Shown here: one piece after another, positions 14,756 through 21,158 of the stretch
How the letters are laid out: every line of letters begins with the position of its first letter
How positions within the stretch are numbered: position 1 is the stretch's first letter
Origin: Opitutia bacterium
GTDB lineage: Bacteria; Verrucomicrobiota; Verrucomicrobiia; Opitutales; Opitutaceae
Assembly: GCA_025351035.1 (NCBI GenBank)
Contig: JANXWT010000295.1
Location: 1-23,916, forward strand
Direction: 5' to 3'
Length of the DNA stretch: 23,916 bases
Notes under the pieces: model-generated
What the model saw: only the letters and a program-made list of their open reading frames with translations
Database searches by the model: none
What the model was told of the DNA's origin: nothing
Made by a program: the position numbers and the translations under genes

Positions 14756-14912
14756 TAGGAAAGGGGAGAGTGCGGGGTGACGAGCGGAGCGGAAGAGTGC
14801 GGGAAAATTTTTGTGCAGACGGGGCGGCGTGCGGGCACGGGATCGAGTCCGCCCGGATGCCAGGGCGCGCATTTGGCGAGGCGGCGGAAAGTCAGCGCGG
14901 TGCCGGTAAGAG
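14755..14912 (-). pseudogene. yidD: Displaced C-terminal part of yidD after a frameshift
   Basis: In the frame one base away from the YidD start frame, this stretch reads TGTALTFRRLAKCAPWHPGGLDPVPARR. RLAKCAPWHPGGLDPVP is the conserved YidD C-terminal signature (usually RCHPWHPGGYDPVP). The frame then runs on without a stop to a TAA that overlaps the yidC ATG. Joining it to the upstream part by restoring one base near 14905-14912 gives a protein of about 114 residues, a plausible YidD length. Confidence 0.75.
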
Positions 14913-15098
14913 CCCGTGTTCTTGCAGGGCGCCGATGGCGTAGTGCGAACACGTCGGCGTGAAGCGGCAGCCGCAGCTTGGGTTAATGACGGCGAGCGCG
15001 GGCGAGACGGTCAACTGGTAGGCGCGCACGCATGCGCTCGCGGCGCGGGCGGGCAGACGGACGAACGGGCGGAGAAAAGTGTCGCGGGGATCAGGCAC
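14892..15098 (-). CDS. yidD: Membrane protein insertion efficiency factor YidD, N-terminal part (frameshifted)
   Basis: YidD is a small, amphipathic, inner-membrane-associated protein that helps YidC. The 68 residues carry the family core: AYQLTVSPALAVINPSCGCRFTPTCSHYAIGALQEHGLL, with the usual conserved cysteines C43, C45 and C51. The frame then ends abruptly (PAPR, TGA) and lacks the WHPGG signature, which is present in the neighbouring frame at 14755-14912. A one-base deletion around 14905-14912 explains this. The start is a GTG at 15098 that overlaps the rnpA stop by 8 bases. Order rpmH-rnpA-yidD-yidC is the classical one. Confidence 0.85.
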   Translation of the reverse strand: MPDPRDTFLRPFVRLPARAASACVRAYQLTVSPALAVINPSCGCRFTPTCSHYAIGALQEHGLLPAPR

Positions 15099-15456
15099 TG
15101 GCGGGAGTCACGGGCAGTTTGCGACAGGCGTGGAGGAAGCGTTGTTCGATCTCGGAAAATTCCATCCCGAGCAGCGCGGCGCGGGCGGTGAGCACAAAAT
15201 CGGAACCGGCGGGCAGGCAGGCCTGATGACGGCGAAAAAGTGCGCGGAGCCGGCGCTTGGCACGGTTGCGGTCGACCGCCCCGCCGACCGAAGCTTTGGA
15301 TGCCACGACACCGACGCGGGCCGGGCCGGCGGGAGATTCTTCGGAACGCTGCCGCCAGTTCAGGACAAAGGCCCCGCAGTCGATGCGGCGGCCTTGTTCA
15401 CGGGCGGCGCGGAACTCGTGAGTGCGCCGCAGGCGTTGCCCGACGCGCAGGCGCAT
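15091..15456 (-). CDS. rnpA: Ribonuclease P protein component
   Basis: RnpA is the protein subunit of RNase P and helps the catalytic RNA bind and cut the 5' leader of precursor tRNAs. The 121 residues show the N-terminal QRLRRTHEFRAAREQGRR, the GVVASKASVGGAVDRNRAKRRLRALFRR segment with the RNR signature helix, and the usual FVLTARAAL strand. The length is normal for the family. It starts 4 bases after rpmH, as in most bacteria, and overlaps yidD at its 3' end, so rpmH, rnpA, yidD and yidC form one transcript. Confidence 0.96.
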   Translation of the reverse strand: MRLRVGQRLRRTHEFRAAREQGRRIDCGAFVLNWRQRSEESPAGPARVGVVASKASVGGAVDRNRAKRRLRALFRRHQACLPAGSDFVLTARAALLGMEFSEIEQRFLHACRKLPVTPASA

Positions 15457-15460
15457 CGGA

Positions 15461-15598
15461 TTAGACGACCGTCAGCCGCTTGCGGCCCTTGCGGCGGCGG
15501 TTGGCGAGGACGGCACGACCGCCACGGGTGGCCTTGCGGGCGCGGTAGCCGATCTTGCGGGCGCGTTTTAGTTTATGCGGGCGGAATGTAGGTTGCAT
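15461..15598 (-). CDS. rpmH: 50S ribosomal protein L34
   Basis: The 45-residue, very basic product reads MQPTFRPHKLKRARKIGYRA at its start and ends RRRKGRKRLTVV, the unmistakable L34 pattern. KIGYRARKATRGGRAVL replaces the commoner HGFRARM(A)TK/SGR segment, an ordinary variant. The start is the ATG at 15598, giving the standard L34 length. It leads the rpmH-rnpA-yidD-yidC run. In many bacteria this run lies next to dnaA and the replication origin, but no dnaA and no cluster of DnaA boxes is seen here. Confidence 0.97.
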   Translation of the reverse strand: MQPTFRPHKLKRARKIGYRARKATRGGRAVLANRRRKGRKRLTVV

Positions 15599-15836
15599 GG
15601 TTTGAAGAAAAAGAGGGTCAAAGTCAGTGAAGGGGGCGGGGGGTGTCAAGCGAGAGGTTTTCGGGTTCCCGCCGCGGGGCAAGCCCGCTCCCGTTCCAAC
15701 GGCGGTTTCCTTTCCCAAACCCGGATGGGTGCCGCGTGTTGTTTCCTCGCCTTGGTCTCAGCCGGTGAACAACCTGCGCGCAAATATCCTTTGCGTTGCG
15801 GCGCGCCCGGCGCGACGTTCGGCGCATGGCCGAGTC
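15599..15836. promoter_or_regulatory. Divergent control region of rpmH and the kinase-like gene
   Basis: This 238-base gap separates two divergent genes and must hold both promoters. On the minus strand a TTGACA (15644-15649) lies 46 bases before the rpmH ATG and is a candidate -35; no good -10 follows at the right distance. GCGGG/CCCGC pair around a 5-base loop at 15674-15688. No ribosome-binding sequence precedes either gene. Confidence 0.3.
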
Positions 15837-16769
15837 ATGCAGCAAACCGATCCGTTCTCAGGAAATCCGACCCACCTCCAAGGCTCCCGCTTCCCCGGGG
15901 CCGAAGGATGGGCCGCTGTTCTGGACGGTCACCGGCAACGACTTTGGGCGCTCGATCTCTTGGTCGAAGCGGCAGGGCAATGCGGTATCCGCGCAGATCA
16001 AGACCGCGATTTCGTCCTCCTCGCAGAAGACGAAGTAAGCCTGCTTGAGGCCACCGGTGGCGAATGGGCCGCTTTGGGCAAGGCCATCCGTCACTTCCGC
16101 GCGCTGCTGCCGATCATTCCCTTGGAGGCCTTCGGCTTCAGCTCGGAGGCCGACGATCCCTTCGAGGCCAACACCGCGCAACTGCGCCGCATCGGCGGCG
16201 GCGTGGAAGCGCTCGCGTTCGTCACCGACGATCTGTCGGTCTACAAGTTTTTCCTTTTCCGCGAAGGCGGCACGGTCGGCGCGGCGTTCCAGTTTCTGCC
16301 GACGGAGGGCGACGCTGTGCACGCCGTCGCCGTGCCCGGCACTTACCGGCTCCTGTTCGAGAAGCAGCGCATCATCCACGAAATCGGCATGCCGACGGAG
16401 ATCGTCGGCATCACGCCGGAGGGCTTCGTCATTGCGAAACAGACCTTCGGTCGCGCGCTGCCGGCCGGCGCGAACGTCTCGGACTTCGACCCGCAGCGGC
16501 TCATCCCGATGCCATCGCGCTTCCTGCGCGCCGACCGCGATCATCCGCGGCTGTATTTTCTCGAAGGCGTGCCGTGGCTCGTCGCCGACACGCACGACCG
16601 CAACGTCGTCACGGCCGAGGACGGCACGCAGCGTGCCATCGACCTCGTCGCTGCGCCGCTGCCGCCGGAGCGGCTGGAACGCGTGACGCTCTTCCGCGCG
16701 TGGATCGAGCGCGCGCGCAACGATCCGCATGCCGATGTGCTTGCACCGGTCGACGACGACGAACTGTAG
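15837..16769 (+). CDS. Uncharacterised protein with a kinase-like residue pattern
   Basis: The frame is open from 15627, but the ATG at 15837 lies at a sensible distance from rpmH and gives 310 residues. I do not recognise the family with certainty. The C-terminal two thirds have the spacing of a protein-kinase fold: LSVYKFFLF with K137 as the possible ATP-contact lysine, VADTHDRNVV with D251 and N256 (the D-x4-N of a catalytic loop), and AIDLV with D269 as the metal-binding aspartate. From memory this resembles the kinase domain of phage and mobile-element 'polyvalent' proteins (EIVGITPEGFVIAKQTFGRA region). The first 90 residues are unlike it. It is divergent from rpmH and convergent with the P1 peptidase. 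No signal peptide or membrane helix is seen. Confidence 0.6.
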   Translation: MQQTDPFSGNPTHLQGSRFPGAEGWAAVLDGHRQRLWALDLLVEAAGQCGIRADQDRDFVLLAEDEVSLLEATGGEWAALGKAIRHFRALLPIIPLEAFGFSSEADDPFEANTAQLRRIGGGVEALAFVTDDLSVYKFFLFREGGTVGAAFQFLPTEGDAVHAVAVPGTYRLLFEKQRIIHEIGMPTEIVGITPEGFVIAKQTFGRALPAGANVSDFDPQRLIPMPSRFLRADRDHPRLYFLEGVPWLVADTHDRNVVTAEDGTQRAIDLVAAPLPPERLERVTLFRAWIERARNDPHADVLAPVDDDEL

Positions 16770-16781
16770 CGCACGCGGAGA

Positions 16782-17918
16782 TTATTTCTCCACCAGCCGG
16801 CCGTATTTTTTCAGCACGGTCCGGAGCTTGTCATGCGGGAGCGCCTTGACGGTGTGACCGTCGATACCGGTCATGTCCTCGCCGGCGACGAGGGCGTTAA
16901 CAATGGCTTCCTCGGTCGCTTCGACCACACCGGCGAAGACCGGTCCGAGATCCTCACTGTTCATCAGTTGCACGGCGCCAGTCTTGCCGCGCTCGGCCGG
17001 CACAGTGTTGGCGGTCGAAAACGCCACGAAGATATCGCCTGAACCGTCGCCCGAGATGGAGCCCATGCGACCGAGCCCGAGCGAGGCGCGTCGGGCGAGC
17101 CGCTTCAGTTGGTGCGGCATGAGCGGCGCGTCGGTGGCGATGACGACAATGATGGAGCCGTCCTCGTCCGGCCGGAACGCGCCCTCGGGAATTTCGTGGC
17201 CGACCGGCACGCCCGCGATGCGGAGCTGACGGCGCAAGCCGTAGTTGGCCTGCACGAGCACGCCGACGGTGTGGCCGTGCGCCACGCGCGAGGCCGTGCC
17301 GATGCCGCCTTTGAATTCATGGCAAATCATGCCGGTGCCGCCACCGACGGCGCCCTCGGCGACCGGACCACTCGCGGCGGAGTCGAGTGCGGCGAAGAGA
17401 TGCTCGGGCTTCACGTGAAAGCCGTTGATGTCGTTCAGCCAGCCGTCCCACGTTTCTGCGACGACAGGCAGCGACCACCAGATCTCCGGTTTCTTCGCGT
17501 GGCGCACCTGCCACTGGATGATCGCGTCGCGCACGACGCCGACGCTGTGGGTGTTGGTCAGCGCGATCGGTCCGTCGAGGATGCCGGCTTCGTCGAGCCA
17601 CGCGGTGCCGGTCATCTCGCCGTTGCCATTCAGAGAGAACCAGCCGGCGAACACGGGCGAGTGGTCTGCCTTGCCGCGCGGAAAGATCGCCGTCACGCCG
17701 GTGCGCACCGGGCCTGCCCCGACCACGAGTTTGCCGTCGCCGCGGATGAGCGTGGTCTGGCCGACCTCGACGCCGGCGACGTCGGTGATGGCGTTGAGCG
17801 GGCCGGGCTTTCCGTCGAAGGGCACGCCGAGATCGCGGGCGCGCGGTTTGGCCGCGAGCGAAAGGGAAAGCAGTAATGAGAGAACAAGCGCGACAAACGG
17901 GGCGGGGCGACGGGGCAT
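16782..17918 (-). CDS. Exported P1-family (DmpA-like) self-processing aminopeptidase
   Basis: P1 peptidases are N-terminal nucleophile enzymes that cut their own chain before a serine, which then becomes the catalytic residue; DmpA removes N-terminal D- or L-residues from peptides. The 378-residue product starts at the ATG at 17918 with a signal peptide (PFVALVLSLLLSLSLAAKPR), so it is periplasmic or secreted. Conserved parts are ITDVAGVEVGQTTLIRGDG near the start, LTNTHSVGVVRDAI, GGGTGMICHEFKGGIGTASR (about 192-211) and EDGSIIVVIATDAPLMPHQL, where the self-cleavage should fall between G254 and S255. This is close to the DmpA site, G249-S250. The product is 126 bases downstream of the peroxiredoxin on the same strand; the gap is filled by two hairpins. 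Confidence 0.9.
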   Translation of the reverse strand: MPRRPAPFVALVLSLLLSLSLAAKPRARDLGVPFDGKPGPLNAITDVAGVEVGQTTLIRGDGKLVVGAGPVRTGVTAIFPRGKADHSPVFAGWFSLNGNGEMTGTAWLDEAGILDGPIALTNTHSVGVVRDAIIQWQVRHAKKPEIWWSLPVVAETWDGWLNDINGFHVKPEHLFAALDSAASGPVAEGAVGGGTGMICHEFKGGIGTASRVAHGHTVGVLVQANYGLRRQLRIAGVPVGHEIPEGAFRPDEDGSIIVVIATDAPLMPHQLKRLARRASLGLGRMGSISGDGSGDIFVAFSTANTVPAERGKTGAVQLMNSEDLGPVFAGVVEATEEAIVNALVAGEDMTGIDGHTVKALPHDKLRTVLKKYGRLVEK

Positions 17919-17956
17919 GGGCCGGAAAATGAGGCCCGCGTGCGGAAAGGCAAACG

Positions 17957-18024
17957 TGGAGGGCCCACGGGGACGCTGGCCCTCCAGAAAACAAAAGGCG
18001 GGGTCTAGCGACCCCACCCTACAA
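17957..18024. repeat. Double hairpin intergenic repeat
   Basis: TGGAGGGCC (17957-17965) and GGCCCTCCA (17978-17986) are perfect 9-base arms; GGGGTC (18000-18005) and GACCCC (18010-18015) form a second stem, followed by ACCCTACAAG. The GCTGGCCCT and CCCTACAA pieces match the repeats at 5443-5475, 5964-5981 and 9528-9569. It lies between the peroxiredoxin and P1 peptidase genes. Confidence 0.55.
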
Positions 18025-18044
18025 GATATAACGAATCAGACTGT

Positions 18045-18578
18045 TCAGCCCTTCTGCTCGGCGAGAACGGCGAGGATGGCCTCGGCCTGCTTGTCGGTGG
18101 TGCCCTTGTAGTCGGTGTAGACGATCTTGCCGTCCTTGATGAGGTAGGCGGAGCGCATGGCGATTTCACCCAGCACCGGGATGCTCTTGGTCGGCACGCC
18201 GAAGGCGTTGATCACGGCCTTGTCGGTGTCGGCGATGAGCGTGAACGGCAGATGGTATTTCTCTTTGAATGCCTTTTGCGCAGCGACGTCGTCGTGACTC
18301 ACGCCGATGACGGCCACCCCTTTCTTGGTGAGCGCTTCATAGCCGTCGCGCAGCGAACAACCCTGCTTGGTGCAGCCGGGCGTGTCGGCCTTCGGATAAA
18401 AATAAACGAGCGTGTAGGTCTGCTGTTTGTAGACATCGGCCAGGGCCAGCTTGGCGCCGGCATCAGTGACACCGGTGACGGCGGGCGCGGCGTCGCCGAC
18501 TTTGAGCGGGTCGGCGTGGGCGAAGGCGAAGAGGAGGGAGGAGAGGCTCATGAGGGTAAGGAAGCGGGTGACTTTCAT
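18045..18578 (-). CDS. Exported peroxiredoxin of the BCP/PrxQ type
   Basis: Peroxiredoxins reduce hydrogen peroxide and organic or lipid peroxides through a reactive cysteine. The 177 residues start at the ATG at 18578 with a signal peptide (VTRFLTLMSLSSLLFAFAHA), so this one works outside the cytoplasm; most BCP proteins are cytoplasmic. The active site is YPKADTPGCTKQGCSLRDGY: C69 is the peroxidatic cysteine and C74 the resolving cysteine, the C-x4-C spacing of atypical two-cysteine BCP/PrxQ enzymes. IGVSHDDVAAQKAFKEKYHLPF is also typical. Its reductant in the periplasm is unknown; no thioredoxin-like gene is adjacent. Confidence 0.92.
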   Translation of the reverse strand: MKVTRFLTLMSLSSLLFAFAHADPLKVGDAAPAVTGVTDAGAKLALADVYKQQTYTLVYFYPKADTPGCTKQGCSLRDGYEALTKKGVAVIGVSHDDVAAQKAFKEKYHLPFTLIADTDKAVINAFGVPTKSIPVLGEIAMRSAYLIKDGKIVYTDYKGTTDKQAEAILAVLAEQKG

Positions 18579-18680
18579 AGGCCGCAAAAGTAATTGGGTC
18601 GGGGTTATTGGCAAGCGGCGGAAATTTTTGCAGTTGAACCCCCGTGGGCCTCACCTAGGAAGAAAGCGATGCATCGCGGG

Positions 18681-18741
18681 ATACGGGCCCTCGTGGAGCG
18701 CGTCGACGCCTTGGGGCGTCCTGAAAACCACCAACCCGTAT
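18681..18741 (+). promoter_or_regulatory. Possible structured leader of the outer-membrane protein gene
   Basis: ATACGGG (18681-18687) can pair with CCCGTAT (18735-18741), which ends 4 bases before the ATG. Inside lies a perfect hairpin, GACGCC-TTGG-GGCGTC (18705-18720). If transcribed, the outer stem would occupy the ribosome landing zone. A separate GATGCATC palindrome is at 18668-18675. Confidence 0.4.
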
Positions 18742-18745
18742 CAAA

Positions 18746-19378
18746 ATGAAACGTCTCGTGCATTGTCTCATCAGCGCGCTGGCGCTCGGCCTTGTGGCTG
18801 GAGTGTCGGCGCAGGAAAACCCGGCTTCCGCTCTCACCAAGGGCGGCGGCCTGCTCGGCGAATCCTACGCCGGCTTCACCTACGACTGGCTCAAGCTGGA
18901 CAACAGTCCGGTTGATGCCAGCGGTTTCACCCTTGAGGTAAACCATCCGCTTCGGGGATCATGGGATCTGAACTTTCAATACAGCTATTGGCGCACGGAG
19001 AGCTTCGCCGGCATCCGGGGCACCGTCCAAGTTGGCGGACTGGGCGTGAGATTCCACTCGGCTAAGAACTCCTCGGTGCGCCCCTACATCGGTGCCGGTG
19101 CCGGCTGGGCCAGTGCCAAGGCCGGCGGTATCAGCGACAGTGCCTTTGCCTGGCAAGCTGAGGTCGGGGTTGAATTCCAAGCCGGAAACAAGCTGACCGT
19201 CACGCCGGTCATCAACTATCAGGACACCGGGGATATCTTCGGCTCCTCCGGTGGCACCACCAACTACGGCGTGAAAGCCAATTATTGGCTCAATGAAAAG
19301 TTCGGACTCCGGGCGGGCATCATGGGCGACGACGACAGCAACGTCACCTACTCGATCGGTTTTAACCTGCACTTCTGA
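18746..19378 (+). CDS. Outer-membrane beta-barrel protein (OmpA/OprF-barrel-like, porin-like family)
   Basis: The 210-residue product starts at the ATG at 18746 with a signal peptide (KRLVHCLISALALGLVAG, cleavage after VSA before QENP). The mature part has alternating polar and hydrophobic strands such as AGFTYDWLKL, WDLNFQYSYW, GGLGVRFHSA, VRPYIGAGAGWASA, WQAEVGVEFQ, TNYGVKANYW and KFGLRAGIMG. It ends in a final aromatic residue (SIGFNLHF), the outer-membrane assembly signal. Together this supports an eight-stranded barrel with no peptidoglycan-binding domain. The function, adhesion or pore, cannot be told. It stands alone, with a possible structured leader before it and an intrinsic terminator after it. 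Confidence 0.85.
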   Translation: MKRLVHCLISALALGLVAGVSAQENPASALTKGGGLLGESYAGFTYDWLKLDNSPVDASGFTLEVNHPLRGSWDLNFQYSYWRTESFAGIRGTVQVGGLGVRFHSAKNSSVRPYIGAGAGWASAKAGGISDSAFAWQAEVGVEFQAGNKLTVTPVINYQDTGDIFGSSGGTTNYGVKANYWLNEKFGLRAGIMGDDDSNVTYSIGFNLHF

Positions 19379-19380
19379 GC

Positions 19381-19396
19381 GACGCGCGTTCGCGTC
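19381..19396 (+). other. Perfect hairpin directly after the outer-membrane protein gene
   Basis: GACGCG and CGCGTC pair perfectly around CGTT, beginning 2 bases after the TGA. It precedes the likely terminator at 19408-19435 and may stabilise the transcript end. Confidence 0.4.
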
Positions 19397-19407
19397 CTTA
19401 TCATTTC

Positions 19408-19435
19408 AAGCCGCGGCCATGGCGCTGCGGCTTTT
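19408..19435 (+). terminator. Rho-independent terminator of the outer-membrane protein gene
   Basis: AAGCCGC (19408-19414) and GCGGCTT (19427-19433) form a 7-base stem that runs into TTTT (19432-19435). It lies 30 bases after the stop codon. This is the best intrinsic terminator in the window. Confidence 0.65.
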
Positions 19436-19444
19436 ATGCGCGTG

Positions 19445-19471
19445 GATTTGTAGTCTATTAGACTACAAGTC
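19445..19471. repeat. 27-bp palindromic repeat, copy 2
   Basis: Arms GATTTGTAGTC (19445-19455) and GACTACAAGTC (19461-19471) pair with one mismatch around TATTA. The layout and right arm equal those of the copy at 1882-1908. The right arm contains the stop codon of the convergent ATP-grasp-like gene. Confidence 0.75.
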
Positions 19472-20680
19472 TCGCACCGCCGGGTGGAACGCGCAACTGG
19501 CGCCAACCCAAGTGCGGCCTTTGTTGAAGTCGACGCCGTGCATCGCGCCTTTCGTCAGGCGCGCGAGATTGTTCACGAGCTTCGGCATCTGGCTGCCGTC
19601 CCCGGCGAAGATCAGGCGCACTTCAACCTTCGCGGGGCCGTCGGGCGTTTCCATGATCGGCGCGTAGGCGACCTTGCGCTGCAACAGCCACTCGGCGGGA
19701 TTCGGGATCGCCGCGATGGATTCCTTGGTCGGCGTGATGTCGACGCCGAGCCCGGCGAAAGAGTAGAGCGGTTTGCAGACGTAGTTCTCGAGGTCCGTCG
19801 GAATTTTGCGCAGTTGGCTCACGAAATGGCACTCGGGCACATAGGGGCTCTGGAGGAAGGGCAGCGTGTGTTTGCTGATGCGGAAATACCAGTTGGGGTG
19901 GCCGGCCCATTGCACGTCGAGGTCGTCGTGGAAGCTGAACTTCATTGCGGGCTTCTTGCGCAGGAGCTCGTCGAAGATCACGCGGTTGAAAACGCGGTGG
20001 ATGGGCACCTCGCGCCCGCCGGAAAAATAAAACAGCTGGCGGCCACGCTTCACGACTTTGGTGACGCACATCGGCCGCACGCCGAGATAGGAATGCGTGC
20101 AGGCAAAATCGACCGCGGTCTTCTGCTTCGCGGGCTCGATCTCGAGCAGCACGACGTTCTCCGGCATGAACTCGCCGAGCATCGCCTCGCGCAGCGCGGA
20201 GAGATAGCCCTCTTCGTCGAGTCCACCAAAGTAGGTCGTGAAGCCTGCGGGAATTTCCGGGAAGTGGTGGCGGTAGGCCTGCGCGAGCAGCACCTGCCAG
20301 CACGCGACGGTGGGGAAGCCCTGCAACTCGATCAGCTGCGGGAGAATTTTGCCCGAGGCTTGACCGTCTGGGCGGTCGTCCTTGCACAGCGCGAAGTCGA
20401 CGCAGAGGAATTCGGGGAACGGATTTTCCTTCGGCACCTCGAGGCCTTTCGGGATGGCGGTCTTGGCGTGCTGACGGAAGGCGGGCGTCGAGAGTTGCGC
20501 GATGATGTCGTCGGCGGCGCGGACGAGTTCGCCCGCAGCCTGTTCGTCGAGGAAGAACGGCGACTCCGCCACGCGGAAATCCACCGGCCAATACATTGTC
20601 TTGGTCAGATCACGCATGAACGCCGCATAGCGGGCGTCAGTGAACGCAGCGTTGTAGGCTTGGCGGACGGCGGGGATCAT
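19463..20680 (-). CDS. ATP-grasp-like protein of unknown function
   Basis: The 405-residue product is cytoplasmic, with no signal or membrane helix. The second half has an ATP-grasp-like pattern: YVCKPLYSFAGLGVD with K303 as the possible nucleotide-binding lysine and a glycine loop, EWLLQRKVAYAP after it, VEVRLIF (E353, R355) as a likely metal or phosphate strand, and GVDFNKGRTWVGASCAF near the end (D384, N386). The first half (FPEFLCVDFAL, PQLIELQGFPTVACWQ) probably forms the substrate lobe. ATP-grasp enzymes join a carboxylate to an amine or thiol through an acyl phosphate. The run of a GCS2 ligase, a RimK-like ATP-grasp and an M29 peptidase on the same strand supports a ligase role. Its last codons and TAG lie inside a palindromic repeat, so the C-terminus (RDL) was probably set by repeat insertion. 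Confidence 0.65.
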   Translation of the reverse strand: MIPAVRQAYNAAFTDARYAAFMRDLTKTMYWPVDFRVAESPFFLDEQAAGELVRAADDIIAQLSTPAFRQHAKTAIPKGLEVPKENPFPEFLCVDFALCKDDRPDGQASGKILPQLIELQGFPTVACWQVLLAQAYRHHFPEIPAGFTTYFGGLDEEGYLSALREAMLGEFMPENVVLLEIEPAKQKTAVDFACTHSYLGVRPMCVTKVVKRGRQLFYFSGGREVPIHRVFNRVIFDELLRKKPAMKFSFHDDLDVQWAGHPNWYFRISKHTLPFLQSPYVPECHFVSQLRKIPTDLENYVCKPLYSFAGLGVDITPTKESIAAIPNPAEWLLQRKVAYAPIMETPDGPAKVEVRLIFAGDGSQMPKLVNNLARLTKGAMHGVDFNKGRTWVGASCAFHPAVRDL

Positions 20681-20695
20681 ATCGAAGAAATCGCG

Positions 20696-21136
20696 TCAGG
20701 TTTCGCGCCCTTTGTGGGCGCCAAGCGCGAAGTGTCGAAGCGAGTAATGTGTCAACAAAGAAGCAGGATATGTGATCCACAAGAAATACGAGAGCGCGGT
20801 CCATAGATATGTCACCGGCACAACGAGGATGGCTCCAGCGTCAACGCCAGGAGGCCAACCAGACTGCGATGTGACCCAAAGGAGAAGAGTAGACACGAAA
20901 CCATAGACAATAGCGCCCATTGAAACGCTCAGAAAGGGGAGAAAAAACCAGCGCCAACTTCGCCAACGCGAGATCGCGCTTTTAAGGGAATAACCGACAG
21001 CAAAAGACGTGATTACCGCCGCAATGAAGCGAGCAAAGAAAATTTGGTGCGGCAAGAGCTGTTGTCGGTATTCGATGGCACCGACAAGCAGAGCCCAACC
21101 AAAGCCCGAGATAACGAGTGCGATTCTGTATCTCAC
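20696..21136 (-). CDS. Orphan four-helix membrane protein, atypical base composition
   Basis: The 146-residue product begins at a GTG (21136) with no clear ribosome-binding sequence. It has about four membrane segments: ALVISGFGWALLVGAIE, IFFARFIAAVITSFAVGY, FFLPFLSVSMGAIVYGFV and AILVVPVTYLWTALSYFLW. Arg/Lys residues sit between the second and third (KSAISRWRSWRW). I recognise no family. Codon use is clearly more AT-rich than its neighbours (many A/T third bases), which suggests recent transfer. It sits between the ATP-grasp-like and the M29 peptidase genes with 15- and 22-base gaps, so it would be co-transcribed with them. Confidence 0.6.
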   Translation of the reverse strand: MRYRIALVISGFGWALLVGAIEYRQQLLPHQIFFARFIAAVITSFAVGYSLKSAISRWRSWRWFFLPFLSVSMGAIVYGFVSTLLLWVTSQSGWPPGVDAGAILVVPVTYLWTALSYFLWITYPASLLTHYSLRHFALGAHKGRET

Positions 21137-21158
21137 GGCGTCGCCAGGATTGTAGTTC

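Noticed and set aside
15826..16038. Alternative small frame beginning MAESCSKPIRSQ in front of the kinase-like gene
   Set aside because: It overlaps the first 67 codons of a longer frame that runs through to the kinase-like region. It could be the true N-terminus after a frameshift, but nothing in it is recognisable and no shift is needed.
19484..20806. Long plus-strand open frame (440 codons) opposite the ATP-grasp-like gene
   Set aside because: Its boundaries ignore gene limits and its translation shows no motif. The minus-strand protein has coherent conserved segments.
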